From Acidimicrobiia bacterium (GTDB lineage Bacteria; Actinomycetota; Acidimicrobiia; Spongiisociales; UBA5794), in NCBI GenBank assembly GCA_026985095.1, contig JALSQW010000008.1, positions 62,001 through 126,000 of the forward strand: a DNA stretch of 64,000 bases. The letters run 5' to 3'. Both the position numbers and the translations under genes were made by a program. The notes beneath the pieces were generated by a model. That model worked only from the letters and a program-made list of their open reading frames with translations, was not told where the DNA came from and did no database searches. Positions 33,957-42,626 of this stretch are shown in pieces (position 1 is the stretch's first letter; each line of letters starts with the position of its first letter).

Positions 33957-34653
33957 CGGGTCGCGGGTCCGCAGGCAGACCGGCGAGGAAGCCCCCGAAG
34001 AACCGGTCGGCGGTCTCGGCGACATCGTCGTCGGCCACCCGCAGCGCCGCGTCGAGCTGAGCCCGGTCGGCTCCCGCCCGAGCCACGAGATCGTCGAAGG
34101 ACGCCGACCGCCAGGTGGCGAAGATCGCCGGGGTGACCTCGGGATGAGGCTGGATCGCCAGGGCCGAGCCGACCCGGAACGCCTGGAGGTAGCCGCCGCC
34201 CGTGGCCAGGATCGTCGCGTGCGGTGGCGCGTCGAACGTATCGGCGTGCACGCGGAGCAGGGAACGGCCATGGAGCGTCCCGACGGCGGGGTCCACACGT
34301 CCGTGCGGAGTGAGCTCCACGGGGGCGAAGACGGCCTCGGGACGTGGCGCCGGGTAGGCCGCACCGCCGAGGGCCGAGGCGATGATCTGGCTTCCCAGGC
34401 AGATGCCGAGGACCGGCACGCCGGCGTCGACGGCGTCGACGACGAGCCGCCCTTCGGCGACGAGGAAGGGGTACTCGTCGGTCTCGTATGCGCCCATGGT
34501 GCCGCCGAGGAGCACCAACGCCGAGACCTCGCCGATGTCGGGCATCGCCTCGCGGCCGGCGGCGACGATCCGCGCCGGGATCCCACGCCGGTCGAGGACG
34601 TCGGCCAGTCGGCCGGCCGGCGCCACGGGGTCGTTCTGCACGATCGTGATCAT
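33886..34653 (-). CDS. Class I glutamine amidotransferase-like protein
   Basis: A 255-residue protein with the class I GATase fold: LVLLGGTMGAYETDEYPFL, the nucleophile elbow GICLGSQIIASALGG, and the IQPHPEVTP histidine segment. The triad (Cys, His, Glu) is intact. Relatives include GuaA-like stand-alone amidotransferases that act on GMP-type or polyamine substrates; the substrate is unknown. The last about 24 residues overlap the end of the converging selenoprotein gene by 71 bp. The start overlaps the acyl-CoA synthetase stop (ATGA). Confidence 0.8.
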   Translation of the reverse strand: MITIVQNDPVAPAGRLADVLDRRGIPARIVAAGREAMPDIGEVSALVLLGGTMGAYETDEYPFLVAEGRLVVDAVDAGVPVLGICLGSQIIASALGGAAYPAPRPEAVFAPVELTPHGRVDPAVGTLHGRSLLRVHADTFDAPPHATILATGGGYLQAFRVGSALAIQPHPEVTPAIFATWRSASFDDLVARAGADRAQLDAALRVADDDVAETADRFFGGFLAGLPADPRPVSGGARPRRSSPPARRPGLRRSG

Positions 34654-36449
34654 CGGGAAGAGAGACGATCCCGCAGCACCCGCCGCATCACCTTGTGTGA
34701 CGCCGTCCGGGGGAGCGTGTCGATCAGGTGGACGGCACCGACCTTGAACAGCGGGTTCAGGTCCCGGCGGATGGCCTGCTGCATCCGGGCCCGGAGGACG
34801 TCGGGATCGACGTCGCCGTCGGGTACGGCGAACACGACGAGTTGGTCTGGTCCTCCCCCCCGGGGGGCGACGGCGACCGCGGCGGTCTCGGTGACGCCGT
34901 CGACGGCGGAGACGACGCGCTCGATCTCGGCCGACGAGACCTTGATCCCACCGAGGTTCATCGTGTCGTCGATGCGGCCTTCGGCCCGATAGCGCCCGTC
35001 CGGGAGGCGCCGCATCCGGTCGCCGTGGCGGCGCAGCGGGACGTCGGCGACGGGGACGCCGGCGAAGTAGACGCCATGATGGTCGCCGTTGAGGAGCTCG
35101 GTGGACATCCCGATCGACGGTGGGACCAGGAACACCTCTCCCTCGTCGGCGGGCCGGCCGGCGTCGTCGAGGATCCGGATGTCGAGACCGAGGGTGGGCG
35201 TGGTGAACGTCGACGGCACCGCCGGCTCGAGGACCGTCCCCGAGATGTAGCCGCCGCCGATCTCGGTTCCACCGCAGTACTCGATGACCGGGGCGGCGGC
35301 GCGTTCCATGAGCCACCGGTAGTCGTCGGGGTTGGAGGCTTCCCCGGTCGACGACAGCACACGGACACGCGACAGGTCGACCTCGTCGAGCGTGCCGTTC
35401 GCTCGCCACGCCGTGACGATGCTGGGCACCACGCCGAGCATCGTGACACCGGACTCGGCGACGAACTCGCAGAACCCGCGGGTGGTGGGGGCGTCGTCGT
35501 ACAGGGCGAAGGCGGCGCCGTTGAGGAGCGACGCGTAGATGAGCCATGGCCCCATCATCCAGCCGAGATTGGTCGGCCAGGCGACGACGTCGCCGGGGTG
35601 GATGTCCTGGTGGTACCGGCCGTCCATGGCGGCCTTGATCGGAGTGGTCTGCGTCCAGGGGATGGCCTTGGGAACCCCGGTGGTGCCCGACGAGAACAGC
35701 ACGTTGGTGTGCGCTGCGGGCTCGCGCATCACCGGTGCGGCAGCCAGGTCGGTCCCGGCGGTGGCGGTGTCCCAGCGGACGTCGCCGGAGCGGAGTCGGG
35801 CCTCGCTGCCGACGACGATCGCCGCCGGGGCGTCGGCGGCGACGATCTTGTCGTACATGGGGAGGATCCGCCCGGCTCGATGGACGACGTCCTGGGTGAC
35901 GATGGCGACCGGGTCGGTGATGTCGAGGCGGGTCCGGATCTCCTCGGGCGCGAAGGAATCGGCGATGGACACCACGACGCCTCCGGCGGCGACGATGCCG
36001 AGGTAGGCGACGACGGATTCGAGGTTCATCTCCATGGCGATGGCGACCCGGTCCCCGGGTTGCCATCCGGCAGCGGCGAAGGCGGCGGCGAATCGGGCGA
36101 CGGATACTTCCAACTGGCGGTACGTGACGGTCTCGGTCCGGCCGTGGCGGCGGAGGAGGACCGCCGGTGCGTCGGGGGGCACGGCGGCGAAGACCGACGA
36201 GACGATGTTCATCCGGGCACCCGCAAGCCAGCCCGGATGCTCGGGGTCGTCGGAGCCGAGGATCCGCTCGGGCGGGCGGTCGAAGACGATGCCGAGCTCG
36301 TCGATGACGGTCGCCCAGAAGTCGGCTCGATGCTCGGTCGACCACCGATGCAACGAGGAGAGGTCGGGAACGTCGCGCCGCCGCATCAACGCGGTCAGGT
36401 TGGCGTGGGCGATCACGTCGTCGTCGGGGATCCAGGCGGCGTCGACCAT
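34650..36449 (-). CDS. Acyl-CoA synthetase (AMP-forming), acetyl/acetoacetyl-CoA synthetase group
   Basis: A 599-residue adenylate-forming ligase. It has an N-terminal ACAS-type extension (WLAGARMNIVSSVF), the P-loop FSSGTTGVPKAIPWTQ, IEYCGGTEIGGGY (A5), GRIDDTMNLGGIKVSSAEIE (A8 hinge) and the C-terminal RTASHKVMRRVLRDRL with the catalytic Lys. Length fits acetyl/propionyl/acetoacetyl-CoA synthetases, and the sequence resembles plant AAE17/18. The exact acid is not predictable. TATCCT six bases upstream of the ATG suggests a leaderless start. Confidence 0.88.
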   Translation of the reverse strand: MVDAAWIPDDDVIAHANLTALMRRRDVPDLSSLHRWSTEHRADFWATVIDELGIVFDRPPERILGSDDPEHPGWLAGARMNIVSSVFAAVPPDAPAVLLRRHGRTETVTYRQLEVSVARFAAAFAAAGWQPGDRVAIAMEMNLESVVAYLGIVAAGGVVVSIADSFAPEEIRTRLDITDPVAIVTQDVVHRAGRILPMYDKIVAADAPAAIVVGSEARLRSGDVRWDTATAGTDLAAAPVMREPAAHTNVLFSSGTTGVPKAIPWTQTTPIKAAMDGRYHQDIHPGDVVAWPTNLGWMMGPWLIYASLLNGAAFALYDDAPTTRGFCEFVAESGVTMLGVVPSIVTAWRANGTLDEVDLSRVRVLSSTGEASNPDDYRWLMERAAAPVIEYCGGTEIGGGYISGTVLEPAVPSTFTTPTLGLDIRILDDAGRPADEGEVFLVPPSIGMSTELLNGDHHGVYFAGVPVADVPLRRHGDRMRRLPDGRYRAEGRIDDTMNLGGIKVSSAEIERVVSAVDGVTETAAVAVAPRGGGPDQLVVFAVPDGDVDPDVLRARMQQAIRRDLNPLFKVGAVHLIDTLPRTASHKVMRRVLRDRLSSR

Positions 36450-36522
36450 GGACGCAGGATACCGGCACACGTGTCGGGATTCCCGCGTAGGGTGAGTCCC
36501 ATCGACGAGGGAGGGTGAACCG

Positions 36523-37086
36523 ATGACAAGCGTCCTACGGGGGCGTCCGGCGCTGCTGGCGTCGGTGGCGGCGGCCATCGTGCTGGTGTGGTCGTTCGCG
36601 GCGCCGCCGGCCCATGCGGAGGTGTTCCAGGGGGGCTGCACCGGCAGCGCCACCTTCGAGAAGGCCAACGTCACCGTGACCGAGCAGCAGCCTGTAGCCG
36701 AGCCGGTCACGATCCTGCCGGAGGATTCGGTGAGGTACGAAGGATCGACCGGCCAGCCCGAGACGAACGCTCCGGCGCCTTTCGAAGGCGGCATCACGGT
36801 CGCCCTGCCGTTGGGGAACTGGACGTTCGTCACCTGGGGAGGCGAGTCCACCAGGACCTCTGCGGACGGGAACTACGCCTACACCCTGCCGGGCTTCGTG
36901 CCTCGCGGTACCGGGCCGGTCGAGGTGACGGCGACCCACACCCAAGGGGGTCAGACCTGTGTGGTGGCGGCGTCGTTCGCCGTCGAAGGCAGTCCGGGAC
37001 CGCTCGGGGTCGGCGCAGCAGCCGGAACGGCGTTGTTCGCCGCCGGGACCCTGGCGGCGGGGATGAAGAAGCGAGGTGTCGCCTGA
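36523..37086 (+). CDS. Secreted, C-terminally membrane-anchored protein of unknown function
   Basis: A 187-residue protein. A signal peptide ends at about AHA-E (32). A beta-rich extracellular region contains two cysteines (GGCTGS and TCVVA) that could pair. A Gly/Ala-rich C-terminal membrane helix (about 157-178) ends in KKRG. It resembles a cell-wall surface protein without an LPXTG. The RBS GGGAGGG precedes the ATG. It overlaps the next small membrane gene by one base, so the two should work together. Confidence 0.6.
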   Translation: MTSVLRGRPALLASVAAAIVLVWSFAAPPAHAEVFQGGCTGSATFEKANVTVTEQQPVAEPVTILPEDSVRYEGSTGQPETNAPAPFEGGITVALPLGNWTFVTWGGESTRTSADGNYAYTLPGFVPRGTGPVEVTATHTQGGQTCVVAASFAVEGSPGPLGVGAAAGTALFAAGTLAAGMKKRGVA

Positions 37087-37301
37087 TGCGTGGTCGTCCC
37101 ATCCTCGGTGTGCTGTCGGGGTTCATGTTCGGGCTGTTCGCGGCTGCGACGTTGTTCCTGTACGGCGTGGTGCCGCTGGCGAGCTCGGCCTTGTGGATCC
37201 TGCCGATCGCCGGCATCCTGTTCGGTCTGGTGATGGCCTGGTGGGCTCCCTTCGGCGGCTCGCCGGACACCGCCGGGGCCGCCGACGTCGACGACGACTG
37301 A
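37086..37301 (+). CDS. Small two-helix membrane protein
   Basis: A 71-residue protein with two hydrophobic helices (about 5-28 and 34-55) joined by a short loop and an acidic C-terminal tail (VDDD). It is coupled (TGATG) to the secreted protein before it. Family not recognised. Confidence 0.55.
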   Translation: MRGRPILGVLSGFMFGLFAAATLFLYGVVPLASSALWILPIAGILFGLVMAWWAPFGGSPDTAGAADVDDD

Positions 37302-37346
37302 GCCGGGCGGCCCCTCGGCGACGCGACCGCCTGCCAGGATGGGCCC

Positions 37347-38768
37347 ATGATCGGGACGCGCCCGGGGTGGTGGGGTTCGCGGGGCCACGTGATGTTCACG
37401 CTGGTCGTGTTCGTGGTGCTCGCCTCGCTCGACAACGCCGCGCTGGCTCTGCTGCCGTCGATGGTGAAGCCCCTGGAGGGTGGCCTGGGAACCTCCGAAC
37501 GGCTGATCGCCTTCATCACCGGCGCGCAGGTGCTCGTCGCGGCGGTCACGGCGGTCGTATGGGGCTATGCCGGGGATCGTTGGCCCCGTAAGCGTCTGCT
37601 GTTGATCGGCACGCTGGGGTGGGCGGCGGCGGAGCTGGCGGCGACGACCGCCACGACGGCGGGGCCGTTCGCGGCATGGCAGCTCGTCGCCGGCGTCGGG
37701 TTGGGGGCCATCGCATCGGTGGGGTTCTCGGTCGTGTCGGATTTCGTGGCCCCTCGGCGTCGAGGACTGGCGATGAGCTTCTGGGGGCTGTCCCAAGGGA
37801 TCGGCGGGTGGGTGGGGCTGCTGCTGGCCAGCCAGCTCGGCGCCGGTGACTTCCGTCGCCCCATGGTGGTGGTGGCCGCCGCCGGGATCGGGTTCGCCGC
37901 CCTGTACGCGGTGGCCTTCGACGCCCCGCGGGGGTTCCGTGAGCCGGAGCTCCAGCCGTTGTTCGAGGCAGGAGGGACGTACGAGGCGCGGATCGCCCGT
38001 GATCAGCTCCCGGCGTTGTTCGAGAACCGGACCAACGTGTGGCTCATCGCCCAGGGGTTCACCGCCCAGATCGCGTACGGCTCGCTGGTGTGGGTGCCGT
38101 TGCTGTACCAGGAGAAGGTGATCGCGGCGGGCTATTCACCCGAGACCGGCACCAAGGTGGGGGGCCTGTTCGCGGCGTTGTTCCTGACGGGGGCGCTGTT
38201 CTCGATCCTGGCAGGTCATCTCGGGGACCGCCTGCAGCGTTCGACGCTGCGGGGCAGGGCGCTGATCTCGGCGGTGGGGATCTCGGGGGCCATCCCGTTC
38301 TTCCTGGCGTTCTTCTGGGTCCCGCTCCGCGGGTTGGAGGTGACCGAGGGCGGATCGACGGTGACGTTGACGGGTGAGGTGCTGAGGGAGCTGGTGACGA
38401 ACCCGTGGGTGGCGCTGGCGTTCGTGACGTCGATCACCGCCTTGGCGTTCACGTCGGCGGATTCGCCGAACTGGTTCGCGCTCATCTCCGACGTCAACCT
38501 GCCGGAGCACCGTGGGACGGTCTTCGGGTTGGGCAACCTCGTCAACGGGGTCGGTCGGGCCGGGGGGACCGCGCTGACGGGGGCGGCGGCGGGGGCGCTG
38601 CAGCGGTCGTTCCCGCCGCCGCTGAACTGGGCGATCGGACTGTCGGCGTTCCAGGCGTTCTTCGTGCCCACCGGCTGGTGCTATTGGAAGGCGTCGCGGA
38701 CGTGTCCGGCCGATATCGAGGCCGTGCGCGAGACGATGGCTCGGCGGGCTCGGGAGGGGCGCCGGTAG
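37347..38768 (+). CDS. MFS transporter (Spinster-like)
   Basis: A 473-residue, 12-helix major facilitator. The N-terminal SLDNAALALLPSM and the loop GYAGDRWPRKRLLLIG form the family G-x3-D-R-x-x-R/K signature. The second half has a similar loop GHLGDRLQRSTLRGR. A soluble insertion between helices 6 and 7 (FREPELQPLFEAGGTYEARI) and the late segment HRGTVFGLGNLVNGVGRAGG are like Spinster-type lipid or drug transporters. CAGGAT six bases before the ATG is a possible leaderless -10. Substrate unknown. Confidence 0.82.
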   Translation: MIGTRPGWWGSRGHVMFTLVVFVVLASLDNAALALLPSMVKPLEGGLGTSERLIAFITGAQVLVAAVTAVVWGYAGDRWPRKRLLLIGTLGWAAAELAATTATTAGPFAAWQLVAGVGLGAIASVGFSVVSDFVAPRRRGLAMSFWGLSQGIGGWVGLLLASQLGAGDFRRPMVVVAAAGIGFAALYAVAFDAPRGFREPELQPLFEAGGTYEARIARDQLPALFENRTNVWLIAQGFTAQIAYGSLVWVPLLYQEKVIAAGYSPETGTKVGGLFAALFLTGALFSILAGHLGDRLQRSTLRGRALISAVGISGAIPFFLAFFWVPLRGLEVTEGGSTVTLTGEVLRELVTNPWVALAFVTSITALAFTSADSPNWFALISDVNLPEHRGTVFGLGNLVNGVGRAGGTALTGAAAGALQRSFPPPLNWAIGLSAFQAFFVPTGWCYWKASRTCPADIEAVRETMARRAREGRR

Positions 38769-38918
38769 GCGTCCCGGTCGGTCGCGAAAACCAGATCGCC
38801 GGTCGCGAAAAGCCGCCACGGTTCCGCCTTGCCTCGGTCAGGCCCCGGCGGTAGACAGTGCCGACGGTGCGCCGTCCCGGTCGTTCCGGGGCGCTCCCGC
38901 TTCCCCTCTCGAGCGCGT

Positions 38919-38947
38919 TTGACGGATGACACCGATGTAATTACACT
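38919..38947 (+). promoter_or_regulatory. Promoter of nrdJ (TTGACG-17-TACACT)
   Basis: A near-consensus vegetative promoter: -35 TTGACG at 38919-38924, 17-bp spacer, -10 TACACT at 38942-38947. Transcription should begin near 38954 and give a leader of about 120 bases before nrdJ. The remaining 38769-38918 stretch contains two CGGTCGCGAAAA copies (38777-38813) but nothing interpretable. Confidence 0.65.
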
Positions 38948-38956
38948 CGTGCAGCC

Positions 38957-39004
38957 ACGCAAGATATTGGGTTCGATCCGCTTCCCTGCCCCAACATCTT
39001 GTAG
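38957..39004 (+). promoter_or_regulatory. Pair of NrdR boxes upstream of nrdJ
   Basis: Box 1, 38957-38972, matches the NrdR consensus acaCwAtATaTwGtgt at 13 of 16 positions (core CAAGATATTGG). Box 2, 38989-39004, has core CAACATCTTG. The boxes start 32 bp apart, three helical turns, as NrdR requires. They lie immediately downstream of the predicted transcription start, so binding would block initiation when dATP is high. The nrdR gene is not in this window. Confidence 0.65.
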
Positions 39005-39005
39005 C

Positions 39006-39026
39006 TGTGGACAACATTGTGGACAA
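39006..39026 (+). promoter_or_regulatory. Two DnaA-box-like sites in the nrdJ leader
   Basis: TGTGGACAA occurs at 39006-39014 and 39018-39026, 12 bp apart. The reverse complement TTGTCCACA is the DnaA box form common in high-GC actinobacteria. DnaA control of ribonucleotide reductase is known in other bacteria. Two sites are too few for a replication origin. Confidence 0.4.
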
Positions 39027-39073
39027 CCTCGGCCGCCGGTAGGGCGGCGCGGGGACGAGGAAGGGCAGACGGT

Positions 39074-42000
39074 ATGCAGCAAGGCCTCCGCATCGAACGA
39101 CGCTTCACCGCCGACGGGACGTCCCCCTACGACACCGTCGAGTGGGTGCGACGGGACTCCCGGATCTCCAACCCCGACGGTTCGGTCGTCTTCGAGATGA
39201 CCGACGCCGAGGTGCCCGCCGGCTGGTCCCAGGTGGCCGCCGACATCATGGTGTCGAAGTACTTCCGCAAGGCCGGGGTCCCCCAGTTCGACACCGATGG
39301 CGAACCGATCCTCGACGACGACGGGAACCCGGTGTTGGGCCCGGAACGCTCGGCCCGTCAGGTCATCGACCGATTGACGTCGACGTGGCGGTGGTGGGGC
39401 GAGACCAACGGCTACTTCGCGTCGGCCGACGACGCGCAGGCCTTCGAGGACGAGCTGGCCTTCATGCTGCTGCACCAGATGGCCGCCCCCAACTCGCCGC
39501 AGTGGTTCAACACCGGCCTCCACCACCGCTATGGGATCGAGGGCCCCGCCCAGGGCTTCTGGTACGTCGACCCCGAGACCGACGAGCTCGTCGAGTCCCC
39601 CGACTCGTACTCACGCCCCGCCCCTCACGCATGTTTCATCCAGAGCGTCGAGGACGACCTGGTCAACCCCGGCGGCATCATGGACCTGTGGGTCCGTGAG
39701 GCCCGGTTGTTCAAGTTCGGGTCGGGGACCGGCACGAACTTCTCGAGCCTGCGAGCCGAGGGGGAGCCGCTGTCGGGCGGGGGCAAGTCGTCGGGCCTGA
39801 TGAGCTTCCTCAAGGTGGGCGACCGAGCCGCGGGTGCGATCAAGTCGGGGGGCACGACACGCCGGGCCGCCAAGATGGTGATCCTCGACGTGGACCATCC
39901 CGATATCGAGAAGTTCGTCGATTGGAAGGTCGAGGAGGAGAACAAGGTCCGGGCGCTCATCGCGGCGGGGTACCCGTCGGACTTCAACGGTGAGGCCTAC
40001 GCCACCGTCAGCGGCCAGAACTCGAACAACTCGGTGCGGCTCACCAACGACTTCGTCCGTGCGGTGCTCACCGACGACGACTGGGACCTCACCGCCCGCA
40101 CGGACGGCTCGGTGATGAAGACGATCAAGGCCAAGGACCTGTGGCGCAAGATCGCCGAGGCGGCGTGGGCATGCGCCGACCCGGGCGTGCAGTTCCACAC
40201 CACCATCAACCAGTGGCACACGTCGCCGGCCGGAGGCGAGATCCGGGCCTCCAACCCGTGCAGCGAGTACATGTTCCTGGACAACACGGCCTGCAACCTG
40301 GCGTCGCTCAACCTGGGGCGCTTCTACGACGACCGCACCGGGGTCTTCGATCTCGACGCCTACCGCCACGCCATCCGCCTGTGGACGATCGTCCTCGAGA
40401 TCTCGGTGACGATGGCCCATTTCCCCTCCAAGGAGATCGCCCGCGGCTCGTTCGACTACCGGACCTTGGGGCTCGGCTACGCCAACCTGGGTTCGCTGCT
40501 GATGCGCATGGGCGTCCCCTACGACTCGGATCGGGGGCGAGCCATCGCCGGGGCGTTGACGGCGATCCTGACCGGCTACGCCTACGCCACGTCGGCCGAG
40601 ATGGCCGAGGTGCTCGGCCCGTTCCCCAAGTACCCGGAGAACACCGAGGCGATGCTGCGGGTCATCCGTAACCATCGGCGGGCCGCCTTCGACGCCAAGG
40701 CCGACGACTACGAGGGCATCGACCACACGGTGATGGGCATCGATCCTCACGAGTGCCCCGCCGACATGCTCCTGGAGGCGCAGAACGCCTGGAACACCGC
40801 GGTGAAGCTGGGCGAGATGCACGGCTACCGCAACGCACAGGTGTCGGTGCTGGCGCCGACGGGGACGATCGGCCTGCTGATGGACTGCGACACGACCGGG
40901 GTGGAACCCGACTTCGCGCTGGTGAAGTTCAAGAAGCTCGCCGGCGGCGGGTACTTCAAGATCGCCAACCAGTCGATCGAACCGGCGCTGCGGAACCTCG
41001 GCTACAGCGAGGAGCAGATCCACCGGATCATCGAGTACGTGGTGGGCACCATGAGCCTGCATCGGGCTCCGCACGTGAACTCGGCAGCGTTGATCGCCAA
41101 GGGCTTCACGTTCGAGGACATCGACAAGTTGGAGGCGACCCTGCCGGGGGTCTTCGAGCTGGGTTTCGCCTTCAACCGTTGGGTGCTGGGCGACGAGACG
41201 ATGCAGCGCCTCGGGTTCACGCCCGAACAGTACGAGGACCCATCCTTCGACATGCTGTCCGCCCTCGGCTTCACTCCCGAGGAGATCGGGGCCGCCAACG
41301 ACTACGTCTGTGGTCGCCAGACGATCGAGGGCGCCCCTCAGCTCGACGACGAGCACCTGGCGGTGTTCGACACGGCGAACCGCAACGGCAAGTACGGGAC
41401 GCGGTTCATCCACCACACCGGGCACATCCGGATGATGGCGGCGGCCCAGCCGTTCATCTCGGGGGCGATCTCGAAGACGATCAACATGCCCAACGAGGCG
41501 ACGGTGGAGGAGATCGAGGAGTCGTACCACCTGTCGTGGGAGCTCGGGTTGAAGGCGATGGCCTTGTACCGGGACGGTTCGAAGGCCTCCCAGCCGCTGT
41601 CGGCGACCACCGACGACGGGGTGTCCGAGGAGGAAGAGGAGGGCCTCGAGGAGGCGCTCGCCGAGGAACGGGCGCTGGTGTCGCAGGGCAAGTCGCTGGT
41701 CCACGCGGGGATGTTCCGGCCGGGGATCTCCCCGACGGAGGCCTACAACGACCTGCCGCGGCCGCGGTTCTTGCTGCCCGGGCGGCGTCGTGGCTTCACC
41801 CAGGAGGCCCGCATCGGGGGCCACAAGGTGTTCCTCCGCACGGGCGAGTACGACGACGGCACCTTGGGTGAGGTGTTCATCGACCTGGCCAAGGAGGGGG
41901 CGACACTGCGCGGGGTGCTGTCGTGCTTCGCCATCGCGGTGTCCAAGGGCCTCCAGTACGGCGTGCCGCTCGACGAGTTCGTCGACACGTTCACGTTCCA

Positions 42001-42508
42001 GACGTTCGAGCCGAGGGGCATGGTGGAGGGCCATCCGAACATCAAGATGGCGAACTCGATCATCGACTACGTGTTCCGGGCCCTCGGGGTCGAGTACCTG
42101 CGGAGGGACGAGCTGGCCCAGGTGCCCCCGGATCGTTCATCCGATCTTCCCGAGCCTCCGAAGGGCGCGGCGGTGGACGCGGGGCTCCAGTTGGACCTGA
42201 CCGAAGCCGCGATGGAAGCCGACATCGACGCCCAGGTGGAGGCAGCCCGCTTCGCCGATGCTCCTGCCGGAGCGGCTCCGGCGTCGCCGGGTCCCGGCAC
42301 GATGGCGGCTCCGGTGGCGTCGTCGAATGGGAACGGTACGAAGACGGCGGTGGCGACCGTGGCCGACGTCAAGACGGCGGCGGCGGATGCCCTGTTGGGC
42401 GAGAAGATGGGTGACGCCCCGGTGTGTTCCAACTGTGGACACATGACCGTCCGCAACGGGAGCTGCTACGTGTGCCTGACCTGCGGGGACACGACCGGCT
42501 GTAGCTGA
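39074..42508 (+). CDS. nrdJ: Adenosylcobalamin-dependent (class II) ribonucleotide reductase
   Basis: A 1144-residue NrdJ that makes deoxyribonucleotides without oxygen dependence. The barrel carries NSPQWFNTGLHHRYG, FKFGSGTGTNFSSLR, NPCSEYMFLDNTACNLASLNL (active-site Cys/Glu), and PTGTIGLLMDCDTTGVEPDFAL. A C-terminal region follows (GRRRGFTQEARIGGHKVFLRTGEY), then a Ser/Ala-rich linker and a zinc-ribbon (CSNCG ... CLTCGDTTGCS) that delivers electrons. The ATG at 39074 follows a GAGGAAGGG RBS. A terminator hairpin lies just behind. Confidence 0.97.
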   Translation: MQQGLRIERRFTADGTSPYDTVEWVRRDSRISNPDGSVVFEMTDAEVPAGWSQVAADIMVSKYFRKAGVPQFDTDGEPILDDDGNPVLGPERSARQVIDRLTSTWRWWGETNGYFASADDAQAFEDELAFMLLHQMAAPNSPQWFNTGLHHRYGIEGPAQGFWYVDPETDELVESPDSYSRPAPHACFIQSVEDDLVNPGGIMDLWVREARLFKFGSGTGTNFSSLRAEGEPLSGGGKSSGLMSFLKVGDRAAGAIKSGGTTRRAAKMVILDVDHPDIEKFVDWKVEEENKVRALIAAGYPSDFNGEAYATVSGQNSNNSVRLTNDFVRAVLTDDDWDLTARTDGSVMKTIKAKDLWRKIAEAAWACADPGVQFHTTINQWHTSPAGGEIRASNPCSEYMFLDNTACNLASLNLGRFYDDRTGVFDLDAYRHAIRLWTIVLEISVTMAHFPSKEIARGSFDYRTLGLGYANLGSLLMRMGVPYDSDRGRAIAGALTAILTGYAYATSAEMAEVLGPFPKYPENTEAMLRVIRNHRRAAFDAKADDYEGIDHTVMGIDPHECPADMLLEAQNAWNTAVKLGEMHGYRNAQVSVLAPTGTIGLLMDCDTTGVEPDFALVKFKKLAGGGYFKIANQSIEPALRNLGYSEEQIHRIIEYVVGTMSLHRAPHVNSAALIAKGFTFEDIDKLEATLPGVFELGFAFNRWVLGDETMQRLGFTPEQYEDPSFDMLSALGFTPEEIGAANDYVCGRQTIEGAPQLDDEHLAVFDTANRNGKYGTRFIHHTGHIRMMAAAQPFISGAISKTINMPNEATVEEIEESYHLSWELGLKAMALYRDGSKASQPLSATTDDGVSEEEEEGLEEALAEERALVSQGKSLVHAGMFRPGISPTEAYNDLPRPRFLLPGRRRGFTQEARIGGHKVFLRTGEYDDGTLGEVFIDLAKEGATLRGVLSCFAIAVSKGLQYGVPLDEFVDTFTFQTFEPRGMVEGHPNIKMANSIIDYVFRALGVEYLRRDELAQVPPDRSSDLPEPPKGAAVDAGLQLDLTEAAMEADIDAQVEAARFADAPAGAAPASPGPGTMAAPVASSNGNGTKTAVATVADVKTAAADALLGEKMGDAPVCSNCGHMTVRNGSCYVCLTCGDTTGCS

Positions 42509-42524
42509 ACGAGTGCGCTCACCT

Positions 42525-42552
42525 GGAGGGCGGACCGTCGGGTCCGCCCTCC
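42525..42552 (+). terminator. Terminator hairpin after nrdJ
   Basis: A perfect 12-bp stem, GGAGGGCGGACC (42525-42536) with GGTCCGCCCTCC (42541-42552), and the loop GTCG. It starts 17 bp after the stop and has no U-run, as is common in high-GC genomes. Confidence 0.7.
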
Positions 42553-42588
42553 GGCGCGCCGGCGGACCATCTCGGAACTCGACCAACT

Positions 42589-42626
42589 TGCCTCGACTTT
42601 AGCGACTGTCGGCTAAAGTCGAGGCA
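42589..42626. promoter_or_regulatory. 15-bp inverted repeat overlapping promoter and start codon of the AAA ATPase gene
   Basis: TGCCTCGACTTTAGC (42589-42603) and its perfect complement GCTAAAGTCGAGGCA (42612-42626) flank an 8-bp spacer GACTGTCG. The right arm contains TAAAGT (42614-42619), six bases before the ATG at 42626, a leaderless -10. Any protein bound to the palindrome would cover the promoter and start site, so it is a likely operator. Confidence 0.65.

Noticed and set aside
38777..38813. Two CGGTCGCGAAAA copies as an operator
   Set aside because: They are distant from the mapped-like promoter and only weakly echoed elsewhere (near 30440). No supporting context.
39006..39026. Replication origin
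   Set aside because: Only two DnaA-like boxes, no AT-rich unwinding region, and no dnaA, dnaN or gyrB nearby.
38769..39073. Cobalamin riboswitch upstream of nrdJ
   Set aside because: No B12-box-like sequence is visible. The region is explained by a promoter and NrdR boxes.
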